From NCBI GenBank assembly GCA_003612515.1, contig RAZB01000001.1, positions 62,001 through 126,000 on the forward strand: DNA of 64,000 bases. The letters are read 5' to 3'. The translations under genes were made by a program, and so were the position numbers. This document shows positions 16,599 through 25,360 of this stretch, one piece after another. This DNA comes from a bacterium D16-34 (lineage in GTDB: Bacteria > Actinomycetota > Coriobacteriia > Coriobacteriales > Eggerthellaceae). The notes below the pieces were generated by a model, which had not been told where the DNA came from, did no database searches, and was given only the letters and a program-made list of their open reading frames with translations. Numbering within the stretch: the stretch's first letter is position 1; every line of letters begins with the position of its first letter.

Positions 16599-18596
16599 CT
16601 AGCCGCGCATACCTCCCATACCACCACGGCCGCCGCCCATGCCGCCCATACCCGCATTCTGGGAAGGCGTGGTAGACGCGACTGCTTCTGTGGCATTTCC
16701 GCCTGATAGCGTGCCACTATCGGCATATCCGTCTTCGTCAGCGTTTTGCGGCGTTCCTCCAACCACAACCGAATAGGTTGTTCCTTCGCTCATCTGAGGA
16801 GTTGATGCTATAACTTGACCAAATGACTTTGCAGCATTGAGCGAAACTAAGACATTACCCTGATCATCAACTATTGCAACATTTTGACCAGCTTGCCCTG
16901 AGGCCATAGCTGACAAGAAAGGCTGGTCTCCTCCGGTAAAGGTCTCGGCCATGCCAGCGGCACCAACCATGAGCACCGTACCACCCGATACCGTTGCCGA
17001 CAACTCATAATCCAGAGCACTATCTGCACCAGAATCCGGTTCGTTAACAAGCACAATGCCGCCATTAATCTCAAGGTTGCCATTGCTGTCAACGCCATCG
17101 CCACCAGCATTGATAATCACCACGCCGCCGTTAATTTGCAGCAAGCAATCTTCGCTGACTTCTGACATGCCGCCGGCCATATCCCCGCGACCTCCGAAAC
17201 CGCCACGTCCGCCGCCGTCAGCTGGAAACTCGCCCGTTGGCATCTGGTTATCTGCGGGCATCTGTCCATCTGTTGGCATCTGCCCATCTGCAGGCATCTC
17301 GCCTGCTGGCGGCTCTGGCGCACCCTCAGGCGCCATGGCTCCCGGATCCTCGGTTGTCGCTTGATCTGTTGAGGTCTCGTCATCACTCAAATCAGCAACG
17401 GCGGCATTTAAAGCATCATCGCTTGCGGTAATATAGGAATTACCTCCGTTGACAATCACTTCTTGTGCCTCATAGCCTTCAACACAAGCAACAATGTCAA
17501 CGTTACCTTCGTCTACCACCAACTTGGTTTCCGCATGAAATGCATCGTCACCTGCATCAATAGTAATGTTTCCACCTTGCAGTGCACCCTCAAGATCACT
17601 GTGTATTGCATCATCAGCAGCAGTAATATCTATCTGTCCTCCACCAACGCGGACATATGTTTTGCCTTGAATGCCGTCATCTTGTGCATCAATACTAAAT
17701 TCGCCACCATCAATAGAGACAAAACCTTGCGTTTGCTTTGTGTCTTTGTTGGACTTAATACCATCGGCGCCTGCCGTCAAATCAAAGATGCCATCAGCAA
17801 TCTTGACACAATCACGACCGCGCAACGCATCGCCAGCCGCATTAACCTCATACTCGCCCCCTGTAATCACCAGGTCGTCTTTGGAATAAATGCCATTATC
17901 GTAGCTTGCATCAACGCGCAGCGAGCCCGAACCATTCAGCGTCAAATCCGCGCGCGCAAACACCGTAGCAGAAGGCTCATCGCTACCATCCTCCAACACG
18001 TATTCCGTGCCATCAGAAAGTTTATTATCTGACCCTTCGGCAAGCGTAATAAAGCACTTGTCGGCCTGTTTTACATACAGAGCTGGACCGGTTTCGTTAT
18101 GAAGGGTGACACCATCAAATACGATTTGCACTTTTGCGTCTTCAGGCGCCTCAACTACGAGCTGACCATCAGTAAGCTCGCCGCTTACCACATAGGTTCC
18201 CTCGGTGTTGATAGTAACGGTGACACCATCTGCCAATGCGCCCGCACCCTCAACCTCAGCCGCTGCACCTCCAAGCACAATGTGCGTTGCCGCTGCCTCG
18301 TCATAGGTAGGATCAGTGTCTCGTTTCGAATAGTCCAAATCGAGCGCTTGTACATCAAAAGCCGCAGCCACCTGCTCAAACGTATCGTATGCGACATCAT
18401 TATTTGCGGTCGTGTCATCTGTCTGGACTTCAGTTTGCTCAGTTGTGCCCGACACCTCAGCTGAATCTGTCTGGGCAGCCGAGCACCCACTCAAAACGCA
18501 CCCGCTTACCAGCGCACCGGTCAAAAGTGACGCAACGGCTGTTTTCTTTAAGCACGGCACAAGCCGACCCTCGCTATGCTTGCTGTTATAGTTCAT
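16599..18596 (-). CDS. Cthe_2159-like beta-helix carbohydrate-binding lipoprotein
   Basis: A 665-residue exported lipoprotein: the signal peptide ends in a lipobox-like SGCVLSGC near residue 31-38. A region of Gly/Asp-rich repeats follows (about 130-430; VTINTEGTYVVSGEL, ISIDAQDDGI-type turns, DDAIHSD, DDAFHAE), as in DUF4353/Cthe_2159 right-handed beta-helix proteins that bind acidic polysaccharide and Ca2+. A Pro/Met/Asp linker with repeated MPADGQ-like units and an RGGFGGRG stretch interrupts the helix near 450-500, and the end is a Gly-Met-Arg tail. GGGAGG lies five bases before the chosen ATG; the open frame 39 codons upstream has no such site. It is third in an operon with DUF4956 and VTC genes. 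Confidence 0.8.
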   Translation of the reverse strand: MNYNSKHSEGRLVPCLKKTAVASLLTGALVSGCVLSGCSAAQTDSAEVSGTTEQTEVQTDDTTANNDVAYDTFEQVAAAFDVQALDLDYSKRDTDPTYDEAAATHIVLGGAAAEVEGAGALADGVTVTINTEGTYVVSGELTDGQLVVEAPEDAKVQIVFDGVTLHNETGPALYVKQADKCFITLAEGSDNKLSDGTEYVLEDGSDEPSATVFARADLTLNGSGSLRVDASYDNGIYSKDDLVITGGEYEVNAAGDALRGRDCVKIADGIFDLTAGADGIKSNKDTKQTQGFVSIDGGEFSIDAQDDGIQGKTYVRVGGGQIDITAADDAIHSDLEGALQGGNITIDAGDDAFHAETKLVVDEGNVDIVACVEGYEAQEVIVNGGNSYITASDDALNAAVADLSDDETSTDQATTEDPGAMAPEGAPEPPAGEMPADGQMPTDGQMPADNQMPTGEFPADGGGRGGFGGRGDMAGGMSEVSEDCLLQINGGVVIINAGGDGVDSNGNLEINGGIVLVNEPDSGADSALDYELSATVSGGTVLMVGAAGMAETFTGGDQPFLSAMASGQAGQNVAIVDDQGNVLVSLNAAKSFGQVIASTPQMSEGTTYSVVVGGTPQNADEDGYADSGTLSGGNATEAVASTTPSQNAGMGGMGGGRGGMGGMRG

Positions 18597-18619
18597 ATAT
18601 CCTCCCATAATGCATTTTC

Positions 18620-19315
18620 TTAGAGTGTTTCGCGACCAAGGGACAGTCTGCCACACGAAATCTTGAGGTTGCCATTCAAGCAACGTAACTCGTCTATCAT
18701 CTGCTTTTCGCAACCAGGCTCTTTGAGGCGGATTGCATATTCGAGCTGAAACAGACTACCCATATTGGTCGTGCGAACTTCAACCAACTCGCTTTCGGCG
18801 GTATAGCGAGAAAGCACCTCATCAAATACCCCGTCATATTCAAGGTCTTCGGGAATGGTAATCTTGAGCGCTTTTTCGGGCTCTTTGGGCTTACCAAATG
18901 AAGAAAGCACATAAGCCACGTTGACCACACCAACGATAACCGTAAACAAGCAAGCGAGAATCAAAAAGCCCATGCCTGTCGCCAGACCGATTGCCATGGC
19001 GAAAAACACGCTGCCGATATCTTTTGCGCTCCCTGGTATAGAACGGAATCTCACCAGGTTAAACACGCCCATGACCGCAATGCCGGCGCCTAAGTTTCCG
19101 TTAACCAGCATGATGACCATCTGCACAATAAGCGGCAACAATGCCAACGTTATGACAAAGTTTTTGGAATGCGCGTGGCGAAACATATAGATGCCCGCAA
19201 CCGCCGCACCAAGCACGATTGACGTTAAACAACACAGCAAAAATGACTCGGTAGTGATACTTGTCACCATAGATTCGCTTGCACCATAAATTGACGTTAG
19301 AGCTGCATCAAGCAC
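18620..19315 (-). CDS. DUF4956 membrane protein
   Basis: A 231-residue protein with four or five membrane spans in the first ~145 residues and a soluble C-terminal domain (LEYDGVFDEVLSRYTAE, then LFQLEYAIRL). It carries the FNLVRFRSIPGSAKDIGSVFF segment typical of DUF4956, whose function is unknown. The GTG start overlaps the end of the VTC gene by eight bases and has AGGAGG seven bases upstream. Genes of this family regularly neighbour VTC polyphosphate-polymerase-like genes and beta-helix or CotH surface genes, as here, which suggests a membrane partner of that activity. That role is inference. Confidence 0.82.
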   Translation of the reverse strand: MLDAALTSIYGASESMVTSITTESFLLCCLTSIVLGAAVAGIYMFRHAHSKNFVITLALLPLIVQMVIMLVNGNLGAGIAVMGVFNLVRFRSIPGSAKDIGSVFFAMAIGLATGMGFLILACLFTVIVGVVNVAYVLSSFGKPKEPEKALKITIPEDLEYDGVFDEVLSRYTAESELVEVRTTNMGSLFQLEYAIRLKEPGCEKQMIDELRCLNGNLKISCGRLSLGRETL

Positions 19316-20159
19316 AGCGCTCCTCCTCTCTTACCAGCACGTTTTCACTCAACAAACGCACTTTGCCACTCTGTTTGTAAGCTTCGCCATATTTAGAAAA
19401 AGACTGCGGGCGAATATCGCACTCATCAAGCGCCTCAACCAACCACAGCGGATAAGGTCCTGCCACCTTTATCTCCATCACAACGCACGTTGGGTCTAGA
19501 ATGGGTCGTTGGGTGCTTGAAAGCGCCTCGCCCCCAGACAAAGCCAAATCCTGATACACAAGACGAGAATCAAACGTGATTCGTACGTTTTCTTCAGAAG
19601 CAAATTGTTCTTTAAGCGTCAACGCAATGCGGTTGCACGAGATCAACATGGAGGGACAAAGGTTTTCCCAGCGCGTACAAAAAGCATCAATCTCGCGCGC
19701 AATTTGTACAGAACGAGCCGTCAGCTCAGTATCTTCAAGCGTATATACGTCAAGAGGAAATGCCCTTACCGCCTCCTCATAGGTATGGGTTTTAGCGAGA
19801 TAAGCTTGCGCGGCTTTTCGCGCACACGACAAACGACGCTTATACACAATACCCTTGAACTTTTTCTTAAGCTCAATAAAGACCGTATCAGCCGACTCAG
19901 CGGGCAGCCGATCCAACTCGTCTTGCGCAAGTCGCTCATACCAGCGCATACGCAACTTCTCCTTATAAAGCGGCTTATCAAGAGAACGCTCTATAAGCTC
20001 TCGCTGTGGCGTATCGAAATACAAGCTGTTAATGCGTGTTTCGCCATAATCATCAACGCGCATATACGAATCCATCAGCACACGAAAGCGCTGATACTGC
20101 GATGCGCTTAATACATACTTCACTTCTTTTCGCTCAAATACACCTATGTAGTCACTCAT
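19308..20159 (-). CDS. VTC-domain polyphosphate polymerase-like protein
   Basis: A 283-residue soluble protein of the VTC/triphosphate-tunnel class; the yeast homologue Vtc4 makes polyphosphate from ATP. Tunnel-type charged motifs are visible in order: FERKEVKYVLS near the N-terminus, SLYFDTPQRELIERS near 43, EKLRMRWYERL near 70, IELKKKFKGIVYKRRLS near 100 and RITFDSRLVY near 200. No membrane span. It starts the operon with DUF4956 (overlapping) and the beta-helix lipoprotein (23 bases later) and is divergent from a two-component system. The ATG has a weak ribosome site; a TTG 18 bases upstream is the alternative. The bacterial enzyme's product is not established. Confidence 0.8.
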   Translation of the reverse strand: MSDYIGVFERKEVKYVLSASQYQRFRVLMDSYMRVDDYGETRINSLYFDTPQRELIERSLDKPLYKEKLRMRWYERLAQDELDRLPAESADTVFIELKKKFKGIVYKRRLSCARKAAQAYLAKTHTYEEAVRAFPLDVYTLEDTELTARSVQIAREIDAFCTRWENLCPSMLISCNRIALTLKEQFASEENVRITFDSRLVYQDLALSGGEALSSTQRPILDPTCVVMEIKVAGPYPLWLVEALDECDIRPQSFSKYGEAYKQSGKVRLLSENVLVREEERCA

Positions 20160-20179
20160 ATTTCGCCAATCTGTCAAAT

Positions 20180-20225
20180 GTGCACTTCACGCTGTTTTGG
20201 TTGATGTTTCGTATATGAAGTGCAC
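20180..20225. repeat. Perfect 10-bp inverted repeat, divergent intergenic
   Basis: GTGCACTTCA (20180-20189) and TGAAGTGCAC (20216-20225) are exact inverted copies 26 bases apart, between the VTC operon and the two-component operon. The position suits an operator or looped regulator site, but no binding protein can be named. Confidence 0.55.
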
Positions 20226-20260
20226 CAAGCTTTTGCACAAGCCCAATCAACAAGCTCGTC

Positions 20261-20336
20261 TTGCAGACTTAAACTGTGCGACGCTATACTAAAAACCTAC
20301 CCTGAAATTTCACTGAAAGGCGCCTTTGTCTTTCAG
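20261..20336 (+). promoter_or_regulatory. Promoter and leader hairpin of two-component operon
   Basis: TTGCAG (20261-20266) and TATACT (20285-20290) are 18 bases apart. The leader then forms CTGAAAG/CTTTCAG (20313-20319 with 20330-20336) followed by GTTCTTTTC, or alternatively CCTGAAA (20301-20307) with TTTCAGG (20331-20337). The two pairings exclude each other, like a small attenuator, but the T tract is short and interrupted. Confidence 0.45.
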
Positions 20337-20425
20337 GTTCTTTTCAACATCGCGCGTACAATTAGGGTAAACATGACGAAACTGTCTCACGTACAAAGTG
20401 TGACGTCCCTGATGAAAGGCTTTCT

Positions 20426-21136
20426 ATGCGCATTTTGATTGTTGAAGATGATGTGCGATTAGCTTCAGCGTTAAAGCATATTTTGGAGGAGAACCACTAT
20501 CTGGTTGATATGGTTCATGATGGCGAAGAAGGGCTCACCTACGCCCAGTATGACGCCTATGATGTCATCATTTTAGATGTCATGCTGCCAAAGCGTGACG
20601 GTTTTTCAGTTGCTACAGAACTGCGTCGGCGCGCTATCAACACACCCATTCTGCTCTTGACCGCCCGTGATACCGTGCCCGACAAAATCACCGGACTTGA
20701 TAGTGGTGCCGACGATTACATGACTAAGCCTTTCGCACCTGCTGAGCTGCTTGCTCACCTCCGAGCCTTAACCCGCCGGCAAGGTGAAGTTATTTTTGAA
20801 AAACTCACGGCAGGAGATTTGTCGCTTGCCCTCGCAAGCCATGATCTTTCATGCACCACAACTAATAAAACCATTCATCTGTCTCATAAAGAGTTTGAGC
20901 TGGCTAAAGTATTTCTCACCAACCCCGGACATGTGGTCTCCAAAGACACACTCATCGAAAAAGTCTGGGGCATTGACTCAAACGCTGAGGACAACAACGT
21001 AGAGGCCTATGTATCTTTTCTGCGCAAAAAGATTCGCTTCTTAGGATCAGCGTGTACCATTGAAACACTTCGTAAGACCGGGTATCGTCTTGACATTGGC
21101 AACAATGCCGAACAAGACGCCAACACGCAAAGCTAA
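20426..21136 (+). CDS. OmpR/PhoB-family response regulator
   Basis: A 236-residue regulator: receiver domain (1-118) with phosphoacceptor Asp51 in VIILDVMLPKRDG, acidic pair EDD at 7-9 and the KPF lysine near 101, then a winged-helix DNA-binding domain (about 130-225) with LSHKEFELAKVFL and VEAYVSFLRKKI. AAAGG lies six bases before the ATG. It is followed 15 bases later by its histidine kinase. The pair diverges from the VTC/DUF4956/beta-helix operon, so control of that operon is a reasonable guess. The signal is unknown. Confidence 0.93.
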   Translation: MRILIVEDDVRLASALKHILEENHYLVDMVHDGEEGLTYAQYDAYDVIILDVMLPKRDGFSVATELRRRAINTPILLLTARDTVPDKITGLDSGADDYMTKPFAPAELLAHLRALTRRQGEVIFEKLTAGDLSLALASHDLSCTTTNKTIHLSHKEFELAKVFLTNPGHVVSKDTLIEKVWGIDSNAEDNNVEAYVSFLRKKIRFLGSACTIETLRKTGYRLDIGNNAEQDANTQS

Positions 21137-21151
21137 CCAGAAAGCCTGGAC

Positions 21152-22438
21152 ATGCTCAAACGACTTCGCTTCAAGTTTATTGTGCTCAATATGAGTTGCG
21201 TTGCGCTCGTACTTGCGCTTTTGTGTGTGGTGATTTGCACCATAAATTACCAATCAACCCTTGACCATGTTCAGCGGTCCTTAGATCTCGCCATAAACCA
21301 TGCCGAAGATCCACGAACTAAATTTCACGGGCCTAAAGAACAAGATGGCGAACCTGTGCCGCTTGAAATTGGTGGCGAAAAATCAGACATGTCCGTTCCC
21401 GTTGCTGCTTTTATCTTGCAACCAGATGGTACCCTTGAAGAAATCCCTTCAAAAACAACTGCATCTATTGCAAGCGATGTCTTAGAGCAAGCAACTCAAG
21501 ACGTCATGGACGCTCCCGATGGATACGGGCAATTACCAAAGCTTTCGCTGATGTATGAAAAGCGTATGGCAAACGACGTTATCTTGCTGGCGTTCACCGA
21601 CTTAAGCTACGTTAACACCTGGCATTCATTAGCACTATATTTAGCAGGCGCCTCAGTGTTGGCATTAGCGGTTCTTCTTGTCATCAATATCTTTTTTGCC
21701 CGCTGGGCACTCAAGCCCGTAGCGTCCGCATGGCAACAGCAGCGCCAATTTGTTGCAGATGCATCACACGATCTCAAGACGCCTCTGACGGTTATTTTGG
21801 CGAACACCTCTATTCTGCTCGAACACCCTGAGAAAAGCATCGCGAGCCAAACGCAATGGGTGGACAGCACTCAGCACGAAGCTCAACATATGCAAGCGCT
21901 GGTAAACGACCTGCTTTTGTTAGCAAAGCTCGACGAAGAGCAAGCTGCCACAAACGGACCTCTCCTACAAGAAACCATCTCTGAAAAGCTCGATCTGTCA
22001 GATGTGGTAGAAGGGGAACTTTTGCAGTTCGAATCCGTTGCTTTTGAGCGCGATATAGAGATGGAAAATGAGATAGAACCAAACTTGGAAGTTACCGGCA
22101 ACGTAGTCCGGCTGTGTCGCGTTGTCTCAACGCTTATTGATAATGCGTGTAAATACACTCACCCCGGTCAACGCGTAACCGTAACGCTTACCAAATCAGG
22201 ACGCTTCGCCAAGCTCAGCGTAAACAACACCGGCACGATTATCTCCGCAGAAGACTTACCACATATCTTCGACCGTTTTTATCGCGCCGACAAAGCTCGC
22301 ACGCGCGATGCTGGCGGCCACGGTCTGGGGCTTGCTATCGCGCAATCAATAGCACATGAGCATAAAGGCAGCTTAAGCGCAAAAAGCAATGAGCGCGAAG
22401 GCACCACCTTCACGCTCACTTTACCACTTGCTCTCTAG
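21152..22438 (+). CDS. Sensor histidine kinase
   Basis: A 428-residue membrane kinase, partner of the upstream regulator. One span at about 8-28, an extracytoplasmic sensor of ~130 residues with an acidic, Pro-rich stretch, a second span near 160-185, then the H-box DASHDLKTPLTVI near 208 and the ATPase domain with N-box TLIDNACKYT, GGHGLGLAIAQ and TTFTLTLPL. No clear HAMP domain lies between the second span and the H-box, so signal transfer is direct. It ends 12 bases from the convergent glnN stop. Ribosome-binding sequence is weak, suggesting coupling to the regulator gene. Confidence 0.92.
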   Translation: MLKRLRFKFIVLNMSCVALVLALLCVVICTINYQSTLDHVQRSLDLAINHAEDPRTKFHGPKEQDGEPVPLEIGGEKSDMSVPVAAFILQPDGTLEEIPSKTTASIASDVLEQATQDVMDAPDGYGQLPKLSLMYEKRMANDVILLAFTDLSYVNTWHSLALYLAGASVLALAVLLVINIFFARWALKPVASAWQQQRQFVADASHDLKTPLTVILANTSILLEHPEKSIASQTQWVDSTQHEAQHMQALVNDLLLLAKLDEEQAATNGPLLQETISEKLDLSDVVEGELLQFESVAFERDIEMENEIEPNLEVTGNVVRLCRVVSTLIDNACKYTHPGQRVTVTLTKSGRFAKLSVNNTGTIISAEDLPHIFDRFYRADKARTRDAGGHGLGLAIAQSIAHEHKGSLSAKSNEREGTTFTLTLPLAL

Positions 22439-22450
22439 GCATTCGCCCAA

Positions 22451-24541
22451 TTAAACATAGAACAGCATTTCGTTATAGGTCGGCATCGGCCAATACTTGC
22501 GATCGACCAATACCTCCATGGCGTCAACCGATCGTCGCAGTGCATCCATACGCGGCACGATTTCAGCTGCATACACATTTGCGCGCTCTTGTCCGTCCTC
22601 AATCGTTTGAGCGCGCTTGTGTTCCGCGCGAAGGTCTTCCAAGCATTCGTTGATTGCCTGAAGTCCCTCTAATAACTGATTGAGCAGGCCTTTTTGCTGA
22701 GCCACAGGAGCATCAGCGCTCACCTGCAAAACAGCATTAATATTCTGCGCCACATCAGTTGCATATGCGGTGATGGCAGGAATGAACTGGCGAAGCACCA
22801 TGCGCTTCATGGTACGAACTTCAATGTTGAGCAGCTTGGTATACTTTTCAAGCTTGACTTCATATCGGCTTCGCACTTCAGTTTCTGATAGCACGCCAAA
22901 ACGCTCAAAGAGCTCGATACTCTTTGGCTCCACAAAACACGGAAGCGCTTCTGCCGTCGTGAGATGATTTGCCAGACCACGACGCGTAGCCTCTTCAACC
23001 CACTCTTCACCATAACCATCGCCATTGAATATGATGCGCTGATGCTTCGTCAGCATTGCTTTGATGTAGTCAATGGCGCGTTCTTCAAACTCTTCTGCAG
23101 GAACGCTTTCCATGGCATCGGCAAAGTCGCTCAAGCTTTTTGCCATAGCGGTATTGAGAATCATGTTGCAATCAGAGAGGTTTACCGCAGAACCAGGCAT
23201 ACGGAATTCAAACTTATTGCCAGTAAAAGCGAAGGGGCTCGTGCGATTTCGATCTGTATTGTCCTTGAGGAAGTTCGGCAACACATCAACGCCTAAGTCA
23301 ACCGCAACGCGCTCGGCAGAGGTGTAGTCATGCTCGTCTATGAGCGCGTCCACCACTTCGCTTAGTTCGTCACCTAAAAACATTGAGACGATGGCAGGAG
23401 GTGCCTCATGAGCGCCGAGGCGATGATCGTTTCCTGCGGAAGCAACCGACATACGCAACAGCTCTTGATAGTCGTCAACGGCTTGAATAACGCCTGTTAA
23501 AAACACCAAAAAACGCAAGTTATCAATGGGGCTTTCGCCAGGATCAAGCAAGTTAGTCTTGTCGGTGGCAATTGACCAGTTGTTATGTTTGCCCGAGCCA
23601 TTAATGCCCTCAAAGGGCTTTTCGTGCAACAGGCATACCAAACCATGGTGGCTTGCCAACAGGCGCATCTTTTCCATAGTGAGCAAATTCTCATCAATGG
23701 CTCGATTGGTGTTGGAAAAAATTGGCGCTAACTCATGTTGAGCAGGTGCTACCTCATTATGCTTGGTGCGCGCAGGCACTCCAAGCTTCCAAAGCTCAGT
23801 ATCAAGCTCCTTCATAAATTCATTTACGGTAGGACGAATTGAACCAAAATAATGCTCTTCAAGTTCCTGGCCTTTGCACGGCGTATAACCAAACAAGGTT
23901 CGATTGCACATCATTAAGTCTTGGCGTTTAGCGTAATCAGCCTCAGATACCAAAAAGTATTCTTGTTCAGCTCCTACCGTTGTCACGATGCGCTGCTTCG
24001 GCTCGCCAAAAAGAGCCAACACGCGATTAGCCTGCTCTTCAATGGCTTTCATGGAACGCAGAAGTGGCGTCTTTTTATCGAGCGCCTCACCGGTGTAGCT
24101 ACAAAATGCGGTAGGAATACAAAGTACTTCATCTTTTATGAAAGCGTAGCTAGTAGGATCCCATGCTGTATAACCACGCGCTTCAAATGTTGCACGCAAA
24201 CCACCTGATGGGAAGCTTGAAGCATCGGGCTCACCTTGAATGAGCTCCTTACCCGAAAAACTCATAATGGCACGACCATCGCTTTTCGGATCAAGAAAGC
24301 CATCATGCTTTTCTGACGTAATTCCCGAAAGTGGCTGGAACCAGTGAGTGTAGTGTGTGGCGCCTTTTTCGATTGCCCATTCTTTCATGGCATGCGCTAC
24401 AACATTTGCCACCTCAGGATCAAGCGGTTGACCCTCTTTTATTGTTTTGAGCAAACTTTTATAGGTTGCAGAAGGCAAATGCTCCTGCATAGTGTGCTCG
24501 TTGAAAACCATTGAGCCATAAATGTCTGAAACGTTGGTCAT
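22451..24541 (-). CDS. glnN: Glutamine synthetase type III
   Basis: It makes glutamine from glutamate, ammonia and ATP. The 696-residue length is that of the GSIII family, far longer than GSI or GSII. Family blocks are visible: MKEWAIEKGATHYTHWFQPL near residue 55, EKHDGFLDP near 80, GAEQEYFL near 190, HNEVAPAQHELAPIFSNTN near 262, GSGKHNNWS near 315 and DRNRTSPFAFTGNKFEFRMP near 440. GGAG lies six bases before the ATG. It stands alone; no amtB or glnB is nearby. Confidence 0.94.
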   Translation of the reverse strand: MTNVSDIYGSMVFNEHTMQEHLPSATYKSLLKTIKEGQPLDPEVANVVAHAMKEWAIEKGATHYTHWFQPLSGITSEKHDGFLDPKSDGRAIMSFSGKELIQGEPDASSFPSGGLRATFEARGYTAWDPTSYAFIKDEVLCIPTAFCSYTGEALDKKTPLLRSMKAIEEQANRVLALFGEPKQRIVTTVGAEQEYFLVSEADYAKRQDLMMCNRTLFGYTPCKGQELEEHYFGSIRPTVNEFMKELDTELWKLGVPARTKHNEVAPAQHELAPIFSNTNRAIDENLLTMEKMRLLASHHGLVCLLHEKPFEGINGSGKHNNWSIATDKTNLLDPGESPIDNLRFLVFLTGVIQAVDDYQELLRMSVASAGNDHRLGAHEAPPAIVSMFLGDELSEVVDALIDEHDYTSAERVAVDLGVDVLPNFLKDNTDRNRTSPFAFTGNKFEFRMPGSAVNLSDCNMILNTAMAKSLSDFADAMESVPAEEFEERAIDYIKAMLTKHQRIIFNGDGYGEEWVEEATRRGLANHLTTAEALPCFVEPKSIELFERFGVLSETEVRSRYEVKLEKYTKLLNIEVRTMKRMVLRQFIPAITAYATDVAQNINAVLQVSADAPVAQQKGLLNQLLEGLQAINECLEDLRAEHKRAQTIEDGQERANVYAAEIVPRMDALRRSVDAMEVLVDRKYWPMPTYNEMLFYV

Positions 24542-24724
24542 GAAAGCTCCTCACCAGGTGACATTCCAACACCGCTTTTGCATGTTCGATAATAGTATCT
24601 GGATACCATACCACGTCATAGGCGTATAGCGCACCTTTCGTAACATGAATCAGCTAAAATGCAGCACATATTGCACGATGAGAGGCGAAGAGTATTTATG
24701 CACACGCAGATGCGAGCCTCAAAG

Positions 24725-24741
24725 TGGTCTTGAAAAGACCA
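24725..24741 (-). terminator. Short perfect hairpin after acetyltransferase gene
   Basis: TGGTCTT and AAGACCA pair around a three-base loop 17 bases past the stop at 24758. There is no T tract, so termination is only possible. Confidence 0.35.
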
Positions 24742-24757
24742 AATGCTACTTCCTGTC

Positions 24758-25303
24758 TTATACAAGTGGAAGCTCGTACATGGATAAGGTAATGTCTCCT
24801 AGTGCGGGATAATGAAGCACAACATCTCCTTTGTGTACAAAGCCCACGGATTCATAAAGTCCTTTGCCACGCACATTATGAGGAAACGTATCCAGGCGAA
24901 GCGTGTGTGTGCCCAGTTCGCGCTCTGCGTCAATGGTGGCTTGCACGAGGCGGCGCGCGAAGCCCTGCCCATGGTATTTTGGCAGCGTTGCAACAACATG
25001 CAACACTCCCATCTGATCTGGCGATACATCCACATCCCAGGAGACCTTATCGTACCCTTCGGCTCCCTGAGAATTTAAGATGAGCGCGCATGCCAGTTCT
25101 TCTACGCCAGATATTTCGTCATAAACCCAGCCCAAATAAACTCGGTCATGCTCAAGCGAAGTTTGCAAAAACTCAGGAGATGGATGCACCCCATGCTCCC
25201 ACAGTACATCAAACTCAGTGCCTTTCATTTGATCTATCATCTTGGTGTAAAAATCTAAAACCGCATCAAAATCTTGTGGAGTTCCAAGACGTATTTCTAG
25301 CAT
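24758..25303 (-). CDS. GNAT-family acetyltransferase
   Basis: A 181-residue single-domain N-acetyltransferase. The acetyl-CoA loop is LPKYHGQGFARRLVQATID near residue 113 (the Q/RxxGxG/A motif), preceded by the strand MGVLHVVATLP and followed by LRLDTFPHNVRGKGLYESVGF, the usual end of the fold. The N-terminal EIRLGTPQDFDAVLDFYTKM is also typical. Substrate cannot be predicted: neighbours are glnN downstream and a toxin-antitoxin pair upstream, neither informative. A short hairpin follows. Confidence 0.85.
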   Translation of the reverse strand: MLEIRLGTPQDFDAVLDFYTKMIDQMKGTEFDVLWEHGVHPSPEFLQTSLEHDRVYLGWVYDEISGVEELACALILNSQGAEGYDKVSWDVDVSPDQMGVLHVVATLPKYHGQGFARRLVQATIDAERELGTHTLRLDTFPHNVRGKGLYESVGFVHKGDVVLHYPALGDITLSMYELPLV

Positions 25304-25360
25304 CGCGCGCTCTTCCTATCTGGTTATTCGCTTGCATAATTATGTCATGCTGCACAAATA

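Noticed and set aside
17463-18032. 189-codon plus-strand frame with many Ile/Asn/Cys
   Set aside because: Antisense shadow of the repeat region in the beta-helix lipoprotein.
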